From Alphaproteobacteria bacterium (lineage in GTDB: Bacteria > Pseudomonadota > Alphaproteobacteria > Micropepsales > Micropepsaceae), in NCBI GenBank assembly GCA_028869355.1, contig JAGWSK010000503.1, forward strand, positions 1 through 23,089: a DNA stretch of 23,089 nucleotides. Reading direction: 5' to 3'. The notes under the pieces were generated by a model. The model ran no database searches, had not been told where the DNA came from, and saw only the letters and a list, made by a program, of their open reading frames with translations. The position numbers were made by a program, and so were the translations under genes. Of the stretch, positions 14,783-21,669 are shown piece by piece (within the stretch, counting starts at the first letter, position 1; every line of letters starts with the position of its first letter).

Positions 14783-14796
14783 TTGATGTAAATCAA
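14783..14796. promoter_or_regulatory. Perfect FNR/FixK-type site in a convergent gap (orphan)
   Basis: TTGATGTAAATCAA is a perfect TTGAT-N4-ATCAA site, yet it lies in the 52-base gap between the 3' ends of two converging genes. No gene starts nearby on either strand, so it would drive an antisense transcript, be a relic, or be non-functional. Confidence 0.6.
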
Positions 14797-14808
14797 CAGG
14801 GATTGCGA

Positions 14809-15690
14809 TCAGTGGAACAGCAGTACAGGCAAATCTACCCCTTTCAGCACGCGCTCGGTGAATCCTCCGAAGATGAATTCACGCATTCTGCTGTGTCCGT
14901 AAGCGCCCATTACGAGAAGATCCGCGGCGTCGTGTTTCGCATGGTCCAAAACGGCATCGGCCGGTGTGCGCCCCTCAGGCACCATGAATTGGGTGTGCGC
15001 ACTTAATCCGTGCCAGCGCAAATAGCGGACGAGATCATCCAATGTTTTGCAGTATTCAGCCGCGCGCTCATCCGCCTCGCAAACGCTCAAAACATCAATC
15101 TGGTGGGCAGCCTCAAGCAAAGGCATCGCAGCGTTGACGGCCCGCGCCGCTTCGGGGCAGTCTTTCCATGCAATAGCGATTCTGTTGAATGGCCCTTTGG
15201 AGAACTCGTCGGACGCCAGAAGAACAGCGCGGCCGCCACCCATGATAACCTCACCGGCTGCTTCCACCGGCAAACCGCCAATCCGGTCGCGAGCGCCTGG
15301 AAGCACCACAATATCATGGTAACGTGCAACAGCCGTGAGGCGGTCGAACTCATCGCCTGTTTCCTCGCGCCATGCAGCCGTAACCGCACCTGGCCCGGAC
15401 GGCTCATTCGCGATACTGATGTTCTCCCGGCGGCAGAACCTGTCGAAATTGGCGCGCGCCGCTGCTGTCCTGCTGGTGGCCTCCCGTTCCACTGCCGCCA
15501 TCGTGTCCGCCAGGATCATCGGGGCTCCGACGAGGAGTTGAGCGCTCCCTGCAATCAGGCCCGCGGGGTCAGGGCGCACACGCAGACATTCAATGTGGCC
15601 ACCCGCAGCGGACGCAATGCGAAGGCTCATTGAAAGGACAGACATGTCATTGTCTGTTCCGGATATGGGCGCAAGGATGGTTTTGAACAT
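14809..15690 (-). CDS. Universal stress protein, tandem UspA domains (paralogue)
   Basis: The product has 293 residues when started at ATG 15690, which gives MFKTILAPISGTDND, matching the start and exact length of the paralogue at 9088-9969. A longer in-frame reading to 15750 would overlap the upstream gene and is rejected. The C-terminal domain holds the ATP-binding signature GAYGHSRMREFIFGGFT and ends LPVLLFH; the N-terminal domain keeps GEVIMGGGRAVLL but lacks the full nucleotide loop. Cytoplasmic stress protein, probably ATP-binding. It sits 13 bases after the host-attachment-like gene and so is probably its operon partner under the site at 16263. An orphan FNR-type box follows its stop. 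Confidence 0.9.
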   Translation of the reverse strand: MFKTILAPISGTDNDMSVLSMSLRIASAAGGHIECLRVRPDPAGLIAGSAQLLVGAPMILADTMAAVEREATSRTAAARANFDRFCRRENISIANEPSGPGAVTAAWREETGDEFDRLTAVARYHDIVVLPGARDRIGGLPVEAAGEVIMGGGRAVLLASDEFSKGPFNRIAIAWKDCPEAARAVNAAMPLLEAAHQIDVLSVCEADERAAEYCKTLDDLVRYLRWHGLSAHTQFMVPEGRTPADAVLDHAKHDAADLLVMGAYGHSRMREFIFGGFTERVLKGVDLPVLLFH

Positions 15691-15703
15691 GGCGGTTTGC
15701 CCT

Positions 15704-16186
15704 TCACCTTGACTCAGGTTGGCTGAGGCGCGAATAGCGCAGCAATTCATTGACTTCGTCCCGTATTTCCCCGGACGGCGCCTTCGTCAGGTCTTTTTCC
15801 AGGACCCGCATACTCGCCTGAACCTGCTGCGATAAAGATTGCCGGAGCTCTCCAACGGACCTCGGCGGCGCCACGAGAACCAACCGGTCAAACTCCCTGC
15901 CCAGTGCGGCATGGTTCAACGCGTTGGCCACAGCCAGCGTGAATTTGTGCTTTTCGAGCTTTCGATAATCGCTGTGCGATTCGATCGCGTGGCGGATACC
16001 GCCGCCTGAAGATGAAAAACTTCGTCCGGGACGATCGCTTTTATCCGTGTGCGATTGCACTCGATCATCGACGGCTGGTAGTCCATTGAGGTGAGCTGCC
16101 GCCCAGCCTCCATCCGCCCCCTTCTGGATAAATAATTGCGCGTGCGCGGCATCCGTTACGTCAATCCAGGTCCGCACATTTTTCAT
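15704..16186 (-). CDS. Host attachment protein family (baeRF-like)
   Basis: The 160-residue product resembles the 'protein required for attachment to host cells' family (COG5622; related to bacterial archaeo-eukaryotic release factor-like domains). It starts with MKNVRTWIDVTDAAHAQLF, a strand-helix typical of the family, has a variable Ser/Gly-rich middle with HTDKSDRPGRSF, then HKFTLAVANALNHAALGREFDRLVLVAPPRSVGELR, and a helical C-terminus. No signal peptide or membrane span. The family name comes from a plant-associated phenotype; the biochemical function is unknown. AGGGA precedes ATG 16186. Its leader holds a perfect 9-bp hairpin, and an FNR-type site lies 83 nt upstream. Confidence 0.8.
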   Translation of the reverse strand: MKNVRTWIDVTDAAHAQLFIQKGADGGWAAAHLNGLPAVDDRVQSHTDKSDRPGRSFSSSGGGIRHAIESHSDYRKLEKHKFTLAVANALNHAALGREFDRLVLVAPPRSVGELRQSLSQQVQASMRVLEKDLTKAPSGEIRDEVNELLRYSRLSQPESR

Positions 16187-16208
16187 GAGTCATCCCTGCC
16201 GGTGTTTC

Positions 16209-16229
16209 GAACATGGCGTCGCCATGTTC
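16209..16229 (-). repeat. Perfect 9-bp hairpin in the 5' leader
   Basis: GAACATGGC (16209-16217) pairs with GCCATGTTC (16221-16229) around a GTC triloop, between the FNR-type site at 16263 and the host-attachment gene. If the box acts at -41.5 the transcript would begin at about 16228, placing the hairpin at the mRNA's 5' end. It may stabilise the RNA or be an operator. Confidence 0.5.
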
Positions 16230-16262
16230 ATCAACCGCTAGGCGCGTCTCGCACTTGGCCTG

Positions 16263-16276
16263 TTGATGCAAATCAA
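16263..16276 (-). promoter_or_regulatory. Exact FNR/FixK-type site
   Basis: TTGATGCAAATCAA is an exact site, extended by flanking bases to an 18-base palindrome (16261-16278). It likely drives the host-attachment and usp genes on the minus strand; its centre is 83 nt from the start codon, longer than the other spacings because of the leader hairpin. Confidence 0.75.
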
Positions 16277-16316
16277 CAGCGCGAAAATTTTTATCTATGG
16301 CTACCCTGAATTCCAA

Positions 16317-16330
16317 TTGATGCACTGCAA
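16317..16330. promoter_or_regulatory. Second FixK2-type site, target unclear
   Basis: TTGATGCACTGCAA fits TTG(A/C)-N6-(T/G)CAA and is 54 bp (centre to centre) from the site at 16263. No convincing gene lies downstream on the plus strand; it could be an upstream second site for the minus-strand operon. Confidence 0.45.
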
Positions 16331-16448
16331 GACGGCATCGGTCCGCGCGTCATCGGGGGATTATCTCGAAAGTTGGCCTGAGGATGTCAACCGCGTGGCC
16401 GGCGCGACCGCTGGCCGGGGACTCACGTAAGCGGAGGTCGACACCGCA

Positions 16449-16898
16449 TCAGCAAGTGACGAGATCGGCGTGGGCGAAGCCCTTGCTGTAATCGAGGACG
16501 GAGATTACCGTCGGCGTCACGCGAAAAATGCGTATGTCCGCCGTTGCCGGCATAGGCGGAGCGGATATCTGCTGGGGATATCTCCGCATCAGAAGCTGGA
16601 CCGCATTCGCAAATTCGGCTGGTTCGGTGACCATGTGCGCGTGGGCCGCCATGGACAAACCTTTGATTTGCATCACCTGATCGGGATCATCATCGATCGC
16701 TAGCGACACTCGATTATCGCGCGCCAGGTTAGCAGCCTTCTGGCTCTCGGGGCCGCAAAGAAAATAGATCTTCATGCCATCATTGGAATAGCCGACCGTT
16801 GTCGTCTGCGGCCATCCGTCGGGTCGCAGTGTTGCGAGTCGCATTACGCGGTGGCGATCCAGTAATGAAAGAACCTTTTGCTGCATCTCCGGTTGCAT
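16449..16898 (-). CDS. Pyridoxamine 5'-phosphate oxidase-like FMN-binding protein
   Basis: Started at ATG 16898, the product has 149 residues and the PPOX split-barrel layout: LLDRHRVMRLATLRPDGWP, QTTTVGYSNDGMKIYFLCG, SQKAANLARDNRVSLAIDD, then MQIKGLSMAAHAHMV and a C-terminal strand pair (DIRIFRVTPTVISVLDYSKG). Family members bind FMN, F420 or haem as small cytoplasmic dimers; the substrate here is unknown, and this is not the biosynthetic PdxH. An upstream in-frame extension is unlike the family and is left out. A FixK2-type box is centred 63 nt before the start. The mycobacterial DosR regulon also contains small flavin proteins, a parallel in role only. Confidence 0.8.
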   Translation of the reverse strand: MQPEMQQKVLSLLDRHRVMRLATLRPDGWPQTTTVGYSNDGMKIYFLCGPESQKAANLARDNRVSLAIDDDPDQVMQIKGLSMAAHAHMVTEPAEFANAVQLLMRRYPQQISAPPMPATADIRIFRVTPTVISVLDYSKGFAHADLVTC

Positions 16899-16954
16899 AA
16901 TTGCCCCGCTATTCAAGCGCATGGGAAGATTGGCCAGACGGCAGCCAACCTGCA

Positions 16955-16968
16955 TTGATCTGGCGCAA
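16955..16968 (-). promoter_or_regulatory. FixK2-type site upstream of PPOX gene
   Basis: TTGATCTGGCGCAA fits TTG(A/C)-N6-(T/G)CAA. Its centre is 63 nt from the PPOX start, equal to the spacing of the strongest sites. The 296-base gap also holds the site at 17124 but no gene I can support. Confidence 0.65.
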
Positions 16969-17123
16969 AATATCCCAAGGCAGTCGAGGTGACGGTGGAC
17001 ACCGATTCGGCGAATACAGACCAGAAAGTTGGCTCGTTTTGGCAGCGTCCGAGCACGCCGTAAGAGCAAAGGGAGCCGTTTCCACACATGCGCTGGCCGG
17101 CCATCAGGACAGGTATCACACTT

Positions 17124-17137
17124 TTGACCGAGGTCAA
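17124..17137 (+). promoter_or_regulatory. Exact FNR/FixK-type site
   Basis: TTGACCGAGGTCAA is a perfect inverted repeat of TTGAC. Its centre is 64 nt before the lipoprotein start at 17195, and it is too far from the PPOX start (about 232 nt) to be its main site. Confidence 0.75.
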
Positions 17138-17194
17138 TAACTGCCGGTAGCCGTTGCAATAGCGTGCCCAGGCAAACTGCAAGGGCCCAACGCC

Positions 17195-17470
17195 ATGAAA
17201 ATTGCGAAGTGCTTTCTGATCGCGGTATCGGTCTTTGGCGCAGCTGCGTGCACGACCGTCAAACAAATGCCTTTGCCGGATGGGAGCATCGGACACGCAT
17301 TCGAATGCAGCGGAATGCTGGATACCATCGATGAATGTTACGCGCGCGTCGCCAAACTATGCCCGGAAGGGTTCACCATCGTGGCGCAATCCCAGTCGTC
17401 GGTGATGGCTTTCGATCCGTTCGAACGCACTCTCTACGTGCGCTGCAGCAAGTCGCAGCGTAGAGCGTGA
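17195..17470 (+). CDS. Small Cys-containing lipoprotein, unknown function
   Basis: ATG 17195 has AAGGG nine bases upstream. The 91-residue product begins with a basic residue pair and hydrophobic stretch ending in a lipobox-like GAAAC, so Cys19 is probably lipidated and the protein anchored in the envelope. The mature part has the pattern ECSG...DECYARVAKLCPEGF and a late Cys, like many short proteobacterial lipoproteins with paired cysteines whose role is unknown. The final residues are basic (KSQRRA). It has its own FNR-type site 64 nt upstream, so low-oxygen induction is predicted. Confidence 0.75.
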   Translation: MKIAKCFLIAVSVFGAAACTTVKQMPLPDGSIGHAFECSGMLDTIDECYARVAKLCPEGFTIVAQSQSSVMAFDPFERTLYVRCSKSQRRA

Positions 17471-17523
17471 CAGCATTGGGTTCGACCTATTTGCAGAAGC
17501 GCTTTCATCCGCGCAGCATCGGG

Positions 17524-17537
17524 TTGATGCACGTCAA
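17524..17537 (+). promoter_or_regulatory. Exact FNR/FixK-type site ahead of the copper ATPase run
   Basis: TTGATGCACGTCAA is an exact TTGA-N6-TCAA site. It lies 160 nt (centre) before the 32-aa peptide at 17691 and about 312 before copA. Its last base is the A of the ATG beginning the DUF3775-like fragment, which argues that this fragment is no longer a normal gene. Confidence 0.65.
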
Positions 17538-17653
17538 TGACCTCGCGGCAAGATTCGGTCGGGTGCGAACTTGTCCAGCTCATCCGCGACATGGATATCG
17601 ACGAGCAGGCAAGCCTGGTCGCGCTTGCCTGGGTTGGCCGCGGCACCTACTAA
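17537..17653 (+). pseudogene. DUF3775-like fragment
   Basis: A 38-codon frame ends with CELVQLIRDM followed by DIDEQASLVALAWVGRGTY, then a stop. The DEQAxLVALxWxGRG stretch is the core of the DUF3775 family. The family's N-terminal half and the part after GRG are absent, and the frame's first ATG overlaps an FNR-type site. There is no clear ribosome site. I take it as the remains of a longer gene, though a short functional form cannot be excluded. Function of the family is unknown. Confidence 0.45.
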
Positions 17654-17690
17654 GCGGCGACCAACAGTCCAGGAGTGATTGGAGGAATTC

Positions 17691-17789
17691 ATGACACGAA
17701 GCGATGCACGTTCAGATAAATCTCTCTGGCTTCTCCTTATTCTGGCCATACTTGCGATGATGGCTGTGGTTTCACGCCCGGCATCGTGA
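17691..17789 (+). CDS. 32-aa single-span membrane peptide
   Basis: ATG 17691 is preceded by a strong GGAGG at 17681-17685, five bases away. The 32 residues are a charged start (MTRSDARSDK), a hydrophobic helix of about 17 residues rich in Leu, Ile, Ala and Met (SLWLLLILAILAMMAVV), and a short basic tail (SRPAS). It lies 53 bases before the copper ATPase on the same strand. The arrangement repeats that of the 60-aa membrane protein before the ATPase at 6242. Such peptides can be stabilising subunits of pumps, but that is inference here. No family is recognised. Confidence 0.6.
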   Translation: MTRSDARSDKSLWLLLILAILAMMAVVSRPAS

Positions 17790-17842
17790 TTTCCGGCGAT
17801 TTCGATGGCCGCTGCCGGCGGTGAGAACCTTCCAGGATTGAA

Positions 17843-20167
17843 ATGGAGCAGTACGTCCCGAAGTCTGCCAGTAATGAATCTGGAGCGCGCACCGTAACCG
17901 ACCCGGTTTGCGGCATGCAGGTCAGGCCCGGCAAAAACGTGCCCCGGGCCGAATTTGGCGGACGACCATATTATTTTTGCAGCGCGAATTGCCGTGAAAA
18001 ATTCCTCGTCAATCCCGCGAAGTATCTGAAAACGCCGGTTGAACCGCCTGCCGCCGCGCCCGGTGTCATCTATACCTGCCCCATGCATCCGGAGGTCAGG
18101 CAGATCGGGCCAGGCTCATGTCCGATTTGCGGCATGGCCCTGGAGCCGGTGATTGCCGGGCCGGAAACCGGTCCAGGTCCCGAGCTGATCGACATGACGC
18201 GCCGGTTCTGGATTGGCGCTGCGCTCGCCGTGCCCGTCGTGGTTCTCGATATGGGCGGCTTCATATCGCCACGCCTTTCCGTATGGCTGCAATTCCTGCT
18301 GGCGAGCCCGGTCGTGTTATGGGCCGGATGGCCGCTGCTGACGCGCGGCTGGCAATCTTTCGTGCATCGCTCACTCAATATGTTCAGTCTGATCGCTCTC
18401 GGCGTCGGCGCTGCCTGGTGCTACAGCCTCGTTGCCACATTCGCGCCCGGATTGTTTCCCGCCGGAATACGGGAGGGCGCAATCGTGCCGGTCTATTTCG
18501 AGGCAGCGGCGGTCATCACCGTGCTGGTGCTGCTGGGTCAGGTGCTCGAATTGCGGGCGCGCGAGAAGACAGGCAGCGCGATTCGCGCCCTGCTCGATCT
18601 CGCGCCAAAAACCGCCCGCCGAATCCGCGGCGACGGCAGCGATGAGCAAGTGTCTCTGCAGGACGTGCGCATCGGTGACCGGCTGCGGGTCCGTCCCGGC
18701 GATAGCATTCCAGTGGATGGAACCGTCCTCGAAGGCCGAAGCGCCGTCGATGAGTCGATGGTCACCGGCGAATCGCTGCCGGTGGAGAAAACACCTGACA
18801 GCAGCGTCATCGGGGGCACGATCAACGGCACCGGAAGCCTGATCATGCGCGCCGAAAAAGTGGGCTCCGACACCGTGCTCGCACGGATCGTGCAGATGGT
18901 CGCAGAAGCTCAGCGCAGCCGCGCACCCATCCAGCGCATTGCCGATGTGGTATCCGCCTGGTTCGTTCCCGCGGTGATCGTGGTCGCGATTGCAGCGTTC
19001 ATCGTTTGGCTGATCTTTGGGCCGCCACCTGCCCTCGCCTATGCGCTGATCGCGGCAGTCTCCGTGCTGATCATCGCCTGTCCCTGCGCGCTCGGCCTCG
19101 CCACGCCTATGTCGATCATGGTGGGCGTCGGCAAGGGCGCAAGCGCCGGCGTGCTGATCAGGAATGCCGATGCGCTGGAACGGCTGGAAAGAGTGGACAC
19201 GCTCGTCGTGGACAAGACCGGCACCCTCACCGAGGGCAAGCCGCGCATCGTTGCCATTGTCCCGGCGGATGGCATCGACGAGTCGAGTCTGCTGTCAATG
19301 GCCGCTAGCCTCGAGCGCGCAAGCGAGCATCCGCTCGCAGCGGCAATTGTCGCATCCGCCAAAGAGCGCGGCCTGGCCCTCCAGCAAGTCGCGGATTTTG
19401 CATCCATCACGGGAAAGGGGGTTACCGGCAGGATTGGCGCGGTTGAGGTGGCCGCCGGAAATGCCCGCCTTCTCGACGACCTTCAGATAACCGGCCGCGC
19501 AATGCAAACGCGTGCGGATGAGTTGCGGCGCGACGGAGCAACCGTAATCTTCGTTGCGTTTGATCGGCGGGCTGCGGGCATTGTTGCTGTCGCGGACCCC
19601 GTGAAGACGACGACGCCGGCGGCAATCCAGAGCCTGAAGTCGGATGGGATCCGGATCATGATGCTGACCGGCGATAATCACACGACTGCACAAGCTGTCG
19701 CAACGAAGCTCGGGATCAGCGATGTGCAAGCGGAAGTCCTGCCGGACCGGAAAAATGCAATCGTCCGCCGGTTGCGTAGCGAAGGACATACGGTCGCGAT
19801 GGCCGGCGACGGCGTCAACGATGCGCCGGCACTGGCCGAAGCCGATGTCGGTATCGCGATGGGCACCGGAACCGATGTCGCGATGGAAAGTGCCGGCGTG
19901 ACTTTGGTCAAAGGCGATCTCGCCGGCATCGCGCGTGCCCGAAGCCTGAGCCGCGCGACGATGCGCAATATTCGCCAGAACCTCGTCCTTGCCTTCGTCT
20001 ACAACGTGATTGGAATCCCGCTCGCTGCCGGTGCGCTGTATCCCGCGTTCGGTCTGCTGCTGAGCCCGATCATCGCCGCCGCCGCCATGAGCTTCAGCTC
20101 CATCTCGGTCATCGGGAACGCGTTGCGGCTGCGCTTCGTGAACCTCGCGGGAACTCGATCCCCATAA
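17843..20167 (+). CDS. copA: Copper-translocating P1B-type ATPase with N-terminal YHS and heavy-metal-binding domains
   Basis: The 774-residue inner-membrane pump has no classical HMA domain. Instead it starts with a YHS domain (DPVCGM at 20-25, YYFCSANCREKF) and a heavy-metal-binding YTCPMHPEV...CPICGM domain (77-99). The core shows TGES in the actuator domain, the metal-site CPC at 413-415, DKTGT with D457, SEHPLAAAI in the nucleotide-binding domain, GDGVNDAP, then YN in the seventh helix and MSFSSISVIGNALRLR in the eighth, which mark the P1B-1 (Cu+/Ag+) subgroup. It probably exports Cu+ from the cytoplasm or loads it for envelope cuproproteins. It follows a 32-aa membrane peptide; an FNR-type box lies about 312 nt upstream. 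Confidence 0.92.
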   Translation: MEQYVPKSASNESGARTVTDPVCGMQVRPGKNVPRAEFGGRPYYFCSANCREKFLVNPAKYLKTPVEPPAAAPGVIYTCPMHPEVRQIGPGSCPICGMALEPVIAGPETGPGPELIDMTRRFWIGAALAVPVVVLDMGGFISPRLSVWLQFLLASPVVLWAGWPLLTRGWQSFVHRSLNMFSLIALGVGAAWCYSLVATFAPGLFPAGIREGAIVPVYFEAAAVITVLVLLGQVLELRAREKTGSAIRALLDLAPKTARRIRGDGSDEQVSLQDVRIGDRLRVRPGDSIPVDGTVLEGRSAVDESMVTGESLPVEKTPDSSVIGGTINGTGSLIMRAEKVGSDTVLARIVQMVAEAQRSRAPIQRIADVVSAWFVPAVIVVAIAAFIVWLIFGPPPALAYALIAAVSVLIIACPCALGLATPMSIMVGVGKGASAGVLIRNADALERLERVDTLVVDKTGTLTEGKPRIVAIVPADGIDESSLLSMAASLERASEHPLAAAIVASAKERGLALQQVADFASITGKGVTGRIGAVEVAAGNARLLDDLQITGRAMQTRADELRRDGATVIFVAFDRRAAGIVAVADPVKTTTPAAIQSLKSDGIRIMMLTGDNHTTAQAVATKLGISDVQAEVLPDRKNAIVRRLRSEGHTVAMAGDGVNDAPALAEADVGIAMGTGTDVAMESAGVTLVKGDLAGIARARSLSRATMRNIRQNLVLAFVYNVIGIPLAAGALYPAFGLLLSPIIAAAAMSFSSISVIGNALRLRFVNLAGTRSP

Positions 20168-20215
20168 TTCAGGAACCGATCACTTTCGTGGAACATTCCC
20201 CCGTCGGCCCCGGCG

Positions 20216-20240
20216 CCGGTGAAATCCGGCGCATCACCGG
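20216..20240. terminator. Possible hairpin after copA
   Basis: CCGGTGA (20216-20222) pairs with TCACCGG (20234-20240) in the 152-base gap between the copA stop and the minus-strand gene's stop. No T-run; low confidence. I see nothing else in this gap. Confidence 0.25.
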
Positions 20241-20319
20241 GCGACCATCGCAATGGGATCGAACGACAGCCCCGCCATTCCCGGACAGCGCCGCATCCCC
20301 CGGTCTGATCAACCGCCGG

Positions 20320-20829
20320 TCAGTCGCACCGCATCTCTTTCTGCAGCAAGTCGCGCAGCATTGCCCGGGTCTGGAGCATATTATTCAGGAGCATTTCGTT
20401 CCGGGTAACGTCCAGGCCCGCAGTTCGCTCTGCGTCAACCCGTGACGTCTGCCGCTGGACCCGGTCATTGCAATCCCGGAAGAGCCGGTCAAGCGCCTCC
20501 ACACGTTCTAATCCCACCGCAAACCAACGCTGTTCCTGCACGAGCAGATTCCAATACATTTGCCGCTGTGCCATGTCGGTTTCGACATATAGGCAGCCAA
20601 GAAATCTCCTCAGGTTGTGCTCGGCAACAAGTTTGAGATTTTCATCCAAAACCGGACTGCCGGAGGTCTGCTGCCGCTTTCCCCAATGCTCCTGCAGAGT
20701 TCCCTCCGCCAGCTCTGCCGACGGCGCCAAAGCAAACGCACGGGATGCGTCTCCACCAGAACTTGCCGCGGATTTGGCAGGCAGATGCCCGACTTCCTGC
20801 CGCATCTTTTGCGGAACTTCATCCGGCAT
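20320..20829 (-). CDS. Hypothetical helical protein (169 aa)
   Basis: ATG 20829 has GAGGG just upstream on the minus strand. The 169-residue product has a disordered, Ala/Ser/Gly-rich N-terminus (about 1-60) and then a mostly helical, charged C-terminus (about 60-169) with heptad-like spacing: NLRRFLGCLYVETDMAQRQ, RWFAVGLERVEALDRLF, NEMLLNNMLQTRAMLRDLL. There is no signal peptide or membrane span, so it is probably cytoplasmic, maybe oligomeric. I recognise no family. It has no FNR-type site in its 240-base upstream gap, and may therefore fall outside the regulon. Coding reality is supported by the ribosome site and by absence of any credible gene in the same place on the other strand. Confidence 0.55.
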   Translation of the reverse strand: MPDEVPQKMRQEVGHLPAKSAASSGGDASRAFALAPSAELAEGTLQEHWGKRQQTSGSPVLDENLKLVAEHNLRRFLGCLYVETDMAQRQMYWNLLVQEQRWFAVGLERVEALDRLFRDCNDRVQRQTSRVDAERTAGLDVTRNEMLLNNMLQTRAMLRDLLQKEMRCD

Positions 20830-21011
20830 GATTCGCCCTCAACCGAAGTGGCAGCCGGTGTACCGGCCGGTTGGAGCAGTTCCCCCTCTGCGCCCGTTAA
20901 CCAATTATTAACCATATCATGCCGAGGGACGAAATTCCATAATCCTGAGTCGCTCCCCTGATTTTATGGCCCCGGCCGACGTGGCGTCGAAAACGCGCCA
21001 ATTGCAAAAGG

Positions 21012-21053
21012 CCAGGCGCTTTTGCGATTCAAAGAAAGCGCAAAACGCCCTGG
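21012..21053 (-). terminator. Terminator-like inverted repeat after the second cytochrome c
   Basis: Two 15-base arms (21012-21026 and 21039-21053) pair at 12 positions around a 12-base loop, beginning 16 bases after the cytochrome stop on the minus strand. A CCTTTT run follows on that strand, consistent with an intrinsic terminator. Confidence 0.5.
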
Positions 21054-21069
21054 TGCCGATGCGCAGTAT

Positions 21070-21465
21070 TTAACGGAGGGCAGCGCGCGCCGAACCTTGC
21101 GGCTGAAGCGACCTCAGAAATGCGATCAGATCGTCGATCTGGTCGGGTTCAAGCATGTATTCCGGCATCTGTTCTCCGCCGCCATTGTGGACGACGACAA
21201 TGCCTTCCGCGAGGGCTTCTGCAAGATCACCGACGTCATAGCGTTTGTGCAATATCCGGAACGGCGGTGCGGAAGGATAAGGGCTGGCACCTTCCATCTC
21301 GATGGAGTGGCAGCGGGCGCAATTCTCCCGCGCAAAACTTTTGCCGCGCTCGACCGGCGTATCATCGGGAGCGCTCACCGCTCCTCCGGCGAGCGCCACG
21401 CATAGCGCGATCGTCACCACGCAGAATACCGGGTATTCACCCGCTACGGGTCGCTTCGAAATCAC
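21070..21465 (-). CDS. Small class I c-type cytochrome
   Basis: With GTG 21465 as start (GGAAGAG seven bases upstream) the product is 131 residues; a TTG 15 codons earlier is the alternative. A hydrophobic signal segment (about 12-31) ends with VSA, followed by the mature protein with CARCH at 49-53 and a probable axial Met at M100 in EQMPEYML. It is a monohaem periplasmic carrier, similar in plan to the one at 2086-2418. The stretch EGIVVVHNGGGEQMPEYML is typical of small cytochrome c proteins of alphaproteobacteria. The partner oxidase or dehydrogenase is not in the window. No FNR-type site is visible before it. Confidence 0.85.
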   Translation of the reverse strand: MISKRPVAGEYPVFCVVTIALCVALAGGAVSAPDDTPVERGKSFARENCARCHSIEMEGASPYPSAPPFRILHKRYDVGDLAEALAEGIVVVHNGGGEQMPEYMLEPDQIDDLIAFLRSLQPQGSARAALR

Positions 21466-21669
21466 GGCGGAACTCTTCCACACATCGTCCAACTTCCCGT
21501 TGGCTGGCAACTTGGGCGTGCGACCGGTTTACGAAAACAGGGATTAATCCGTAGTAAACGCGAGCGGAACCGCGCGCGCCCAGTAGCTTAGGCATTTTCC
21601 TTTATTTCGCTATATCGGCCAAACCCGGCGGCGAGCGTCGTGCGCTCCAAATCAGCCAGGCTGCGCGCG

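Noticed and set aside
16384..16491. 35-codon plus-strand frame downstream of the 16317 site
   Set aside because: Basic, low-complexity composition, no ribosome site, and overlaps the end of the PPOX gene.
20188..20445. Plus-strand frame after copA
   Set aside because: No ribosome site or family likeness; it overlaps the minus-strand helical protein.
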